Shown here piece by piece: positions 25,618 through 33,097 of a stretch of 64,000 nucleotides of DNA. Where the stretch lies: the NCBI GenBank assembly GCA_046350095.1, contig JAXMBA010000002.1, forward strand, positions 868,001 to 932,000, written 5' to 3'. Within the stretch, counting starts at the first letter, position 1. Every line of letters starts with the position of its first letter. The translations under genes and the position numbers were made by a program. The notes under the pieces are model-generated. The model had not been told where the DNA came from and did no database searches. It saw only the letters and a list, made by a program, of their open reading frames with translations. Origin of the DNA: Urbifossiella sp046350095 (GTDB taxonomy: Bacteria > Planctomycetota > Planctomycetia > Gemmatales > Gemmataceae).

Positions 25618-28437
25618 TCACGGCGCCGCCACCTCGGTCCAGCCGGTGTGCGCCGTCACGTTTACGTCGCCCCACACGCGCACCCGGCCCGACTGCTCGG
25701 CCGTCGCCAGCACCTTGCCGTCCGGCGAGAAGCTCACCCCCACCACCGGGCTGCCGAAGTTCTTCAGCTTCACCGACGGGCCGCGGCCCATGAACAGGTG
25801 CCAGATCAGCACGGTGCCGTCGGCGTTCGCCGCCGCCACCAGGTTCGCGTCCGTCGGGCTCATCGCCAGGTCGGTCGCGATCGGGTTCCCGCCCTCCGCG
25901 TCGCGGGTGCCGAACGGCTCGCGCGGGTTCCCCATCCAGACGCCGACCCGGCCGGTCCCCGTCAGGCCGACCAGGCCGTAGCCGAACGGGGGGCGGGACC
26001 CGAACACCACCCGCTTGAACCCGCCCGCATTCGACAGTGGGCCGGCCAGCGGGTCGGCCGGGCCGACGAGCCCCGGGAAGTCCCACAGCCGCATCCCGCT
26101 CTCCCGCACGCCGGCCACCAGCTTCTTGCCGTCGGCGGTCACGCCGAGGTCGAACACGGTGCCGGCCACGGTCGTCGCGTCGTGGTCGCTCGTCCACTTC
26201 GGCGACACCGCCCACGACCGCACGGCCCCGCCGCCGGCCGACACCAGCTTCTGTCCGTCGGGGCTGAACGCCAGCGCCTGCACGCCGCCGGGGTGCGGCT
26301 TCTCCCCGCCGGCCACCCGCAGCGGGTAGCCGACGGTCGGGATCACCGGGTTCCACACCGTCACCGACCCGCCGTCGCCGCCGGCGGCCACCCACGTCCC
26401 GCTCGGGCTCACCGCCACCGCCGTCGGCCGCTCACCCAGGCCGACCAACTCGACGGCCGCGGCGCCCTCGGCCATCGGCACCACGCACGGCGACGTCCGG
26501 GGGCCGAACCGCGCGGCCGCGGCCAGCATCCCGACGCCGCCGGGGAACATCACCGGGCGGAAGTCGCGGATCGTGGTGTCGAGCCGCAGCTGCTCATTCC
26601 CGTCGAGATTGACCACCGTGACCGTGCCGGCGGCGTCGGCGACGAGGAAGGCGGTGCCGTCGGGCGTGTGGCGGAACAGCTTCGCGGCGCCGGCCGGGGC
26701 GTAGGTGAAGCCCTGGAAGTAGCGGAGCGGCCCGGCCGCGCCCCGCGGCGTGCCCGGCGGGCCGGGGGTGCCCGGCGTCGGGGTTCCGGGGTCGGTCGGG
26801 CCGGCCAGTGTGGGCGGCGGCGGGGTCTGGCCGCGGCCGCGAATCAGCACCACCAACACGACGACGACCAGCGCCGCCCCCACCGCCGCGCCGGCGATCC
26901 ACAGCGGCGTCGTGCTGCCCCGCGGCTGCCGCTCCGGCTCCTCCTCGCGCTCGCGGCGGCGCGGGCGCTCGGGTTCGCGGCGGCGGAGCGTTGCCACGGG
27001 CAGCGGCGGCGGCGCGACTTCCGCCTGCACGACGGCGACCTTCGGCGGTGCGGCCGCGGCCGACGGGTCGAACACGGTGCCGCAGCGGGTGCAGCGGAGC
27101 GTCGTCGCCCCGGCCCGGAAGCGCAGCGACACCGCGCACGTCGGGCAGGCCACGATGGTCGGCCCCGCGGCCGGCGCCGGCGCGGCGCGGTCCAGCGCCG
27201 CCAGCCGCTCGGCGAGTTCCGCGGCGTCCTTCGGCCGGTGCTCGGGGTCGTGGGCGGCGCAGTCGCCGAGCAGCTCGACCAGCGGCTCGGGCACATTCAG
27301 CCGCTTTAGCGTGCGGGCGAAGTCGGCCCCCGGCGCCGCGTCGAGCTTTCCCGTCAGCATCTGGTAGCCGATCACGCCCAGCGCGTGGACGTCGTCGCGG
27401 GGGTCGGGCTTCTCGCCGCGCTGCTGCTGCGGGCTGGCGTACAGCGGCGTGTGCGACCCCCACAGCTGGGAACCCAGGTAGCCGCTGGACCGCCGCGTCG
27501 CCTCCGCGGCGAGGGCCGCGTCCGCGGCCACGCCGCCGATGCCGAAGTCGGCGACGAGCAACTGCGGGTTCGCGGCGGTGCCGCGGACCAGGATGTTCGC
27601 CGGCTTCAGGTCGCGGTGGACGAGCGGCGGCGTCAGCCGGTGGAAGTGACCGACGGCCGCGGCGAGCGTGCGGAGCGCGGCGACCGCCCTCGCGGCGCGC
27701 TCGGCGACTGGCCACGCGCCGATCAGCGAGCCCAGCTCGCCGCCGCCGACGTACTCGTACATGAGCCACGGCGTCGCGCCGTCGAGGTAGGCGTCGAGCA
27801 GCGGCACGATGTTCGGGTGGCGCCCCTCCTCCATCACCCGGCTGACGAGCCCGCCCTCGTGCCGCAGCAGCCGCTCGCGGGCCTGCGGGTCGGTGCCGAA
27901 CTTCACCGCCCCCTTGAGCGCCGCCAGCGACGGGTTGCGCGCCAGCCACACCTCGCCGAAGCCGCCGCTGCCGAGCAGCTCGCCGAGCACCCACCCGGGC
28001 CGGCCGGGGAGCGGCTCGCCGGGGCGGAAGTGCGGCAGCCGCGACGGCAGGCGGCGGGCCAAGTCGGCGCCGTCGTTCAGGGCGAACTGGTCGGGCACCG
28101 AGCGGCCGGACGGGTCGTCGGCGCGGCGGAACGAGGCGCGGACCGCGCCGGGGACTTGCGACAGGTACAGCTCGAGCGCCGCCTTGTCGGCGGGGGCGGC
28201 GTCCTTTGCCACCTCGCGCACCACCTGCTCGGCCACGCGGCGGACCTCGTCCACGCCCGCGACGGCGACGGCCACCACCTCCTCCCGAATCTGGTCGGTC
28301 CGCCGGCGGTCGCGGAGGCGGCGGTGGGCGTCGTTGGCCACGTCGTAGAGGAAGCCGCCGCCGGGCACCATCTCGGCCAGCCCGCGGACGCCCTTCGCCA
28401 CCACCGCCTCGGCGACGCACTGCATGAGGACGTACAT
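25618..28437 (-). CDS. Ser/Thr kinase - zinc ribbon - TM - WD40 receptor-like protein
   Basis: 939 aa. Residues 1-145 are a helical N-terminal extension rich in Val/Arg/Glu, not common in Hanks kinases. The kinase domain is at about 150-415: GSGGFGEVWLA loop, Lys179, HRDLKPAN at 274-281 and DFG at 297-299; the usual APE is replaced by ASPQQQ (334-339). A zinc ribbon follows (Cys431, Cys434, Cys449, Cys452), then a Pro/Arg/Glu-rich linker, a transmembrane helix (about 511-533) and WD40-like propeller blades to the end (SPDGQKLVSAGGGAV). The kinase should be cytoplasmic and the propeller outside. The ribbon between kinase and membrane is a planctomycete-style arrangement. Signal and substrates are unknown. 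Confidence 0.88.
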   Translation of the reverse strand: MYVLMQCVAEAVVAKGVRGLAEMVPGGGFLYDVANDAHRRLRDRRRTDQIREEVVAVAVAGVDEVRRVAEQVVREVAKDAAPADKAALELYLSQVPGAVRASFRRADDPSGRSVPDQFALNDGADLARRLPSRLPHFRPGEPLPGRPGWVLGELLGSGGFGEVWLARNPSLAALKGAVKFGTDPQARERLLRHEGGLVSRVMEEGRHPNIVPLLDAYLDGATPWLMYEYVGGGELGSLIGAWPVAERAARAVAALRTLAAAVGHFHRLTPPLVHRDLKPANILVRGTAANPQLLVADFGIGGVAADAALAAEATRRSSGYLGSQLWGSHTPLYASPQQQRGEKPDPRDDVHALGVIGYQMLTGKLDAAPGADFARTLKRLNVPEPLVELLGDCAAHDPEHRPKDAAELAERLAALDRAAPAPAAGPTIVACPTCAVSLRFRAGATTLRCTRCGTVFDPSAAAAPPKVAVVQAEVAPPPLPVATLRRREPERPRRREREEEPERQPRGSTTPLWIAGAAVGAALVVVVLVVLIRGRGQTPPPPTLAGPTDPGTPTPGTPGPPGTPRGAAGPLRYFQGFTYAPAGAAKLFRHTPDGTAFLVADAAGTVTVVNLDGNEQLRLDTTIRDFRPVMFPGGVGMLAAAARFGPRTSPCVVPMAEGAAAVELVGLGERPTAVAVSPSGTWVAAGGDGGSVTVWNPVIPTVGYPLRVAGGEKPHPGGVQALAFSPDGQKLVSAGGGAVRSWAVSPKWTSDHDATTVAGTVFDLGVTADGKKLVAGVRESGMRLWDFPGLVGPADPLAGPLSNAGGFKRVVFGSRPPFGYGLVGLTGTGRVGVWMGNPREPFGTRDAEGGNPIATDLAMSPTDANLVAAANADGTVLIWHLFMGRGPSVKLKNFGSPVVGVSFSPDGKVLATAEQSGRVRVWGDVNVTAHTGWTEVAAP

Positions 28438-28493
28438 CGGGCCGGCTCCGCGGGGGAGAGGCGTCCGGGGTGATTCGCCGCCCGCCGGGCGAG

Positions 28494-28499
28494 ATTGTA
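28494..28499 (-). promoter_or_regulatory. Candidate -10 box (TACAAT) for the kinase-WD40 gene
   Basis: TACAAT lies on the minus strand in the 274-nt gap upstream of the kinase start, matching TATAAT in five of six positions and leaving a leader of about 50 nt. No good -35 is seen. Confidence 0.35.
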
Positions 28500-28660
28500 C
28501 CCATTTCGCGCCGGCGGGGGCACGTTCGGGCCGGGGTCATTGTGTGTACGGCTCCCCCCGGGGGGGTCGCGGCACGAATTGAGTCCATGCCACAAAAGTT
28601 CGTGATGGCAAGGCATTGATGAGAGTTACGACCGGGTGGAAGCCGGCCCCACGAAACGAC

Positions 28661-28694
28661 GCGACCCCGCGCCGGACGGCCGGCGCGGGGTCGC
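28661..28694 (-). terminator. Strong GC hairpin after the HtrA-like pair
   Basis: Perfect 15-bp arms (GCGACCCCGCGCCGG and its complement) with a 4-nt loop start 17 nt after the stop codon of the HtrA-like gene. There is no long U-run, so it may act as a terminator or 3' stability hairpin. Confidence 0.6.
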
Positions 28695-28711
28695 GTGGGT
28701 CGTCACGATCG

Positions 28712-29827
28712 TCACGAGCTGCTGCGGACCGGCCGCGGGGCCGGGGCGGTCGGCAGCGAGACCGGCGCGGCCGGCGGCGGGAACTTGCCCGCCCGCAGGT
28801 CGGCGATCAGCGGCCGCACCACCTCGCCCGGCAGCACGTACGTCTCTACCCGGCCGGCGCGGGCGATGCACACGCCGATCACCCGGCCGTCCAGGTCCAC
28901 CACGGCGCCGCCGCAGTTCTTCGGGTCCACCACCATGTCCGTCTGCAGGATGCGCTCGAACCCGCCGCGGCGGTTCGAGAGCGCCCCGCCCATCGTGTTC
29001 TGGATGTCGCTCCGCTGGTTCTTCATGTCCGCCGGCGGGCCGGCCAGCGTCGCCGTCAGGTCCAGCGCCTCGCCCTTGCGGTTCACGCTCAGGTTCACCT
29101 TCTGGCCGGGGCGGAAGTCGTTCAGCATCTCGCGCAGGCCGTCCGAGTCGGCGATCTTCTTGTCGTTCACCCGGCGGATGATGTCGCCCTTCCGCAGCCC
29201 GGCCTTCTCGGCCGCGCCGCCCTTGCTCACCGCCTCGACCTCGGCCCCGCCGTCGGCCGGCTGCGTCTGCGACATGGTGATGCCGAGGAAGCCGCGGTTG
29301 GCGTTCAGCGTGTCGAACTCCTTCACCTCGCGCGGCGACAGCGTCCGCGTCACCACGCTCACGATGCCGACGCCGACCGGGTCGCTCCCCACCCCCGCGG
29401 CCGCCAGCCAGTTCCCGATCGCCGCCACCTTGCTGTCGGCGAACGACAGCGCGGTCAGCCCCTTCTTCTCGACCTTCAGCAGCGCCAGGTCGGACTTCTT
29501 CTCGACGCCCACCAGCTTGGCCGGGACGTTCGACCCGTCGTGGAACTTGACGGCCAGCTCGCCGCGCAGGTCGCTGGCCTTCGTGAGGACGTAGCCGTCG
29601 GCGAACACGACGGTGCCGAGGGCCGCGTCCTTGCCGTCGGCCAGGACGCGGACGGTGGACTCGTTCACCTTCGCCACCACCGGCTGGAACGGGGCGACGA
29701 GGCGGGCCGAGATCACGTCGGGGCTGGCGCCGCGGTCCTTGCGCTTGCCGCCGTCGGGCGGCTGGGCCGCGGCCGGCCCCGCCAGGGTGAGCGACAGGGC
29801 CGCGGCGACGAGCAGGCGGGTGTGCAT
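28712..29827 (-). CDS. Degenerate HtrA-like (S1C) protein with internal PDZ, catalytic residues lost
   Basis: 371 aa with a signal peptide (residues 1-21, AGPAAAQ). Trypsin-like sequence starts near 70 (ALGTVVFADGYVLTKASDL), where the catalytic His of LTxxHV is Ser85. The Asp is kept (KKSDLALLKV, D113). A PDZ domain occupies about 178-262 (GFLGITM; AGLRKGDIIRRVN). Only after it comes the segment matching the serine strand, TDMVVDPKNCGGAVVDLDG (297-314), with Cys305 where the serine should be. Thus His and Ser are both missing and the PDZ lies inside the protease fold. It is probably a non-proteolytic scaffold or regulator of the intact paralogue encoded 54 nt upstream. Confidence 0.8.
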   Translation of the reverse strand: MHTRLLVAAALSLTLAGPAAAQPPDGGKRKDRGASPDVISARLVAPFQPVVAKVNESTVRVLADGKDAALGTVVFADGYVLTKASDLRGELAVKFHDGSNVPAKLVGVEKKSDLALLKVEKKGLTALSFADSKVAAIGNWLAAAGVGSDPVGVGIVSVVTRTLSPREVKEFDTLNANRGFLGITMSQTQPADGGAEVEAVSKGGAAEKAGLRKGDIIRRVNDKKIADSDGLREMLNDFRPGQKVNLSVNRKGEALDLTATLAGPPADMKNQRSDIQNTMGGALSNRRGGFERILQTDMVVDPKNCGGAVVDLDGRVIGVCIARAGRVETYVLPGEVVRPLIADLRAGKFPPPAAPVSLPTAPAPRPVRSSS

Positions 29828-29881
29828 CTCGGAAGGCTCCGGCGGGGGTTGGGTGATTCGTGGGTCGGGGTCGGGGTCGGG

Positions 29882-30937
29882 TTACGGCCGGCGGCGGCCC
29901 AGGGTCACGGTCAGCGTCTCGGTGCGGTTGCCGCGGGCCACCACCACTTCCACCTCGTCGCCGGGCTGGCGGCGGGTGATCAGCTTGCGCACGTCGTCGG
30001 CGGTCTTCACCTCCGTGCCGTCGAACGAGGTGATCTCGTCGTCCACGCGGACGCCGCCCTCGGCGGCCGGGCCGTCCTCGGCCACGAACGTCACCTTCAC
30101 GCCCTTGGCGCCCTTCACCTCCTTGCCGTCGGCGTCCTCGAACGACGCGCCGAAGAACACCGCCGGCGGCGCCTTCGCCTTGCCGACCTGCACGCTCGCC
30201 AGCAGCTGGTCCCAGTCGGTCTTGAACCCGTCCACCGGGACGTGGATGTTGTGCGCCAGCGTGAAGCCGATGCGGCTGTGGATGCCGATGAGCTTGCCGT
30301 CCAGGTCGAAGAGCGGGCCGCCGCTGTCGCCGCCGACCAGCGTGCAGTTCGTCTGGATGAGGTCCTTCTGGTTCGTGAGCACCTGGCCGAGGCGGGCCAC
30401 CGGCGGCCGGCCGGTGCGCCACCCGCCGTGGTGCCCGAGCGACACCACCCACTGCCCCTTCTTCAGGTCGGTGGACTTGCCCGTCTCCACCACCGGCCAC
30501 TTGCCGTTCGGCGCCTTGGCCTTGTCCGTGATCTGGATCATGCCGCTGTCGAGCTTGGCGTTCGTGCCGAGCGACTTGCCGGCCACCTTGGTGCCGTCCG
30601 GCAGCACGACCGTGCACTTGGTGCCGGGCTCGCCGGACACGTGGGCGGCGGTCAGCACCAGGCCGTCCTCGGTCACGATGACGCCGCTGCCGGCGCCCAT
30701 CCCGACGAACAGCCCGACGGTGGCCGGCGTGCACTTGTCCACCACGCGCTTGGTGGCGGCCTCGAGCGCCTTCAGGTCTTCGATGCTGCCCGGGTTGGTG
30801 GTGCGGGCCACGTCCCAGGTCGGAATCTTCGCGGCCACCTTCGTGGGCGGCGGGTCGTCGGCCGCGGAGGGGGCGGCGAAGCCGGCCAGGAGGGCGGCGG
30901 CGAGCTGGAGGGTGAACAGGAGCCGACGGCGCGTCAT
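29882..30937 (-). CDS. HtrA-like serine protease (trypsin + PDZ), exported
   Basis: 351 aa with a signal peptide (MTRRRLLFTLQLAAALLAGF, cleavage near AAPSA-AD). The catalytic triad is intact: His99 in LTAAHV, Asp130 in KLDSGMIQI, Ser205 in VGGDSGGPLFD. A PDZ domain follows at about 275-345 (GPAAEGGVRVDDEITSFDG). This is the DegP/HtrA order and length; the family degrades or senses misfolded envelope proteins. It is the first gene of a probable two-gene operon with the degenerate paralogue downstream, after a 351-nt upstream gap holding a candidate promoter. Confidence 0.9.
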   Translation of the reverse strand: MTRRRLLFTLQLAAALLAGFAAPSAADDPPPTKVAAKIPTWDVARTTNPGSIEDLKALEAATKRVVDKCTPATVGLFVGMGAGSGVIVTEDGLVLTAAHVSGEPGTKCTVVLPDGTKVAGKSLGTNAKLDSGMIQITDKAKAPNGKWPVVETGKSTDLKKGQWVVSLGHHGGWRTGRPPVARLGQVLTNQKDLIQTNCTLVGGDSGGPLFDLDGKLIGIHSRIGFTLAHNIHVPVDGFKTDWDQLLASVQVGKAKAPPAVFFGASFEDADGKEVKGAKGVKVTFVAEDGPAAEGGVRVDDEITSFDGTEVKTADDVRKLITRRQPGDEVEVVVARGNRTETLTVTLGRRRP

Positions 30938-31288
30938 GGGCTAGAACTCCGGCTGCATCGTCCGCGGCCCGGGGGCGGCCTGCGGGGTTCGATGGCGGTC
31001 GCGGTCAATGGGTTCGACCCGATCTACCCCGTTTCTACACTTTGTCTCAACCGCCCGACCGACGCAAGCGCCGAGTTCGAGTGTTCGTGCCGGGGCGAAC
31101 GGGCGTGCCGGGTGGGAGGGGGGAGCGGGTTTGGGGCGCGTGTCAAACCCGGCCGGGAGGGGCGTCGCGGGCGGCGCGGGAGCCGGGTCTGGTAGATGGA
31201 TTATAGCAGCGCCGTCGCCGCAGGAATGGGGAATCTGCGACGACCCGGAAAGGGTCTCACGGGGCTCTCAGGACGGGCGCGACCGAAG
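30938..31288. other. 351-nt intergenic region upstream of the HtrA-like pair
   Basis: No gene is seen. It contains the candidate minus-strand promoter at 31021-31050 and is less GC-rich around 31010-31060. Nothing else was recognised. Confidence 0.6.
31021..31050 (-). promoter_or_regulatory. Candidate promoter for the HtrA-like pair
   Basis: On the minus strand TTGAGA (31050-31045, five of six to TTGACA) is followed after 18 nt by TAGATC (31026-31021, weak -10). The predicted start leaves a leader of about 77 nt. Confidence 0.35.
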
Positions 31289-32941
31289 TCACCCCGGCGG
31301 TACGGGGAGTTCCGGCACCGCCGGCGGCCGGGTCGGCGGCACCGTCGGGATCGTCCCCCCCGTGGGCGGGATCGTGGTCGGAGCCTCCGGCAGCGCCGGC
31401 GTCATCGGCGGGTCCGCCTTCGGCGGGGGCCGCGGTTGCGGCTCGGGCTGCGGCATCGGCCGCGGCGTCACCGGCGCAGCCTCGCCCGAGCCGCGCACGC
31501 CGGTGATCGACGCCGCGGGCGTCTCCAGGTCCACCACCACCGCGTCCTTGTAGACGTGCGTGGTGCTGTTCCCCGCCTTATCGACGCACTGCGCCCGGAC
31601 GTAGAACTTCCACAGCTTCTCGTCCGGCACCTCCCACGTGAACTGGCCGACGTGCCGCTGCGTCCCCTGGGCGTCCTGCCGCGGGGAGCCCGGCGGCAGC
31701 CGGTAGCGCATCTCAGTCCACTGCACGGCGTCCTTCGTCAGCGCGTACGACAGGCTGATCGGGTCCGGCAGCAGGTTCTGGTCGAACGTCTCCCACATCA
31801 CCTCGACCAGCGGCCCCTTCGCCCCGCCGGCCCCGACGCGGACGCCGGTCAGCTGCAGGTACGGCGGCGTCTTGTCGTAGGTGACGTAGACCATCGGCGG
31901 GGCGCTCGTGCCCGGCGGGGGGGCCGTCTTGCCGGCGCCGCTCTCCGGGGCCACGTAGAACCCGTACATCCCCTCCTCGTTCTCCGGCGCCGTGTACTTC
32001 AGCTTCAGGTTGTCGCCGGTGTACGCCGTCTTCGTCAGCGGGTAGCGCTCGGTCTTCTGCCACTGGGTGCTGCGCGGCTTCTGCACGTACAGCTCGGCCG
32101 CCTCGATGCCGGAGCGGCCGGCCTTCTCGATGCGGTAGTCGATGTCGAAGTTCGGCGACTTCACGTAGTCGATGCGCGGCTGCGGCAGGCCCGAGCCGGC
32201 GCCGGGGATCGGCGCGTCGCTGCCGCCGGTCGTGGGCCGCGGGAAGGCGGTGTTGAAGGCGCCGGTGCCCGGCACCTGCACCGGCGCGGAGAAGCTCTCG
32301 TTGCCGGCGCGGTCGCGGGCCAGCACGCGCACGTCGAGCACCTGCCCCGGCTGGAGCTTCCAGGCGTACTGGTCCTGGGCGCGGAACTGGCGGCCGTCGA
32401 TCGTCTTCCACTCCGGCCAGTTCGGGAACTTGGCCTGGAGGCGGACGCCCTCGGGGTCCAGGTTGTCGTCGGTGGCGGTCCACTCGACGCCGTTGCCGAT
32501 CACGTTCACGCGGACGGCCGGGAGCGTGCTGTCGATGACGACGCGGAGCTGCGTGGAGAGTTCGTCCGCCTTCGCCGGCGCGCTGCTGCCGTCGGCGTAG
32601 TGGTTCTGGACGCTGAACTCGAACTCGCCGTCGCGGTCGGCGGTGAAGTCGAAGCCCTTCTTGCCGTCCACCGAGTTGGTGTCGAGGCCGTTGAGGGGCC
32701 GCTTGGGGCCGGCCTGCCAGGGGCCCTTGGCGAGCGAGTAGTAGAGCTGCACGGCGGCGGGGACGGGCGTGCCCTTGTCCTTCGCGGCCCGCTCGACGTT
32801 GGCAGGGTCGATGGGGATGAAGAACTTGCGGTGCGGCCAGTGGTAGGCGCGGCCGGTGCGGTCGTCCTGGGCGCGGGTGGCCGCGGCCGCCAGGACGGCG
32901 AGCGCGACGGCCAACCCGAGTCCGGCCCACCGCAATCGCAC
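31289..32941 (-). CDS. Exported protein with Ig-like regions and proline-rich tail, unknown function
   Basis: 550 aa. Signal peptide MRLRWAGLGLAVALAVLAAA with likely cleavage after ATRA. The body is beta-rich, with segments such as VLDVRVLARDRAGNESFSAPV and VRAQCVDKAGNSTTHVY, the DxAGN phrase typical of Ig-like/fibronectin-like bacterial repeats. The last 75 residues are proline-rich (PRPMPQPEPQPRPPPKADPP) and may cross or bind the cell wall. I recognise no enzyme family. It is divergent from the PSD1 gene with 156 nt between. A GATACT -10-like box with a fair TTCAAC -35 lies at 32965-32970 on the minus strand. Confidence 0.75.
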   Translation of the reverse strand: MRLRWAGLGLAVALAVLAAAATRAQDDRTGRAYHWPHRKFFIPIDPANVERAAKDKGTPVPAAVQLYYSLAKGPWQAGPKRPLNGLDTNSVDGKKGFDFTADRDGEFEFSVQNHYADGSSAPAKADELSTQLRVVIDSTLPAVRVNVIGNGVEWTATDDNLDPEGVRLQAKFPNWPEWKTIDGRQFRAQDQYAWKLQPGQVLDVRVLARDRAGNESFSAPVQVPGTGAFNTAFPRPTTGGSDAPIPGAGSGLPQPRIDYVKSPNFDIDYRIEKAGRSGIEAAELYVQKPRSTQWQKTERYPLTKTAYTGDNLKLKYTAPENEEGMYGFYVAPESGAGKTAPPPGTSAPPMVYVTYDKTPPYLQLTGVRVGAGGAKGPLVEVMWETFDQNLLPDPISLSYALTKDAVQWTEMRYRLPPGSPRQDAQGTQRHVGQFTWEVPDEKLWKFYVRAQCVDKAGNSTTHVYKDAVVVDLETPAASITGVRGSGEAAPVTPRPMPQPEPQPRPPPKADPPMTPALPEAPTTIPPTGGTIPTVPPTRPPAVPELPVPPG

Positions 32942-33097
32942 GCTGCGCCTCCCTTCGCGGCCGGAGTATCTCCCGGGGAAAGAATCGGTTGAATCGGATG
33001 CGGGGCTTGAGCCGAACCGCCGGCCGGCTGGCGTCGGCGGGGCGGAGGTGGTAGGCTAGACATCCTGCCCGCCCTCCCCCGCCAGGCTCCCTTTCCC

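Noticed and set aside
28616..31195. Plus-strand frame of 859 codons opposite the HtrA-like pair
   Set aside because: It is His/Arg/Ala/Val-rich antisense shadow; both minus-strand genes show signal peptides and recognisable domains.
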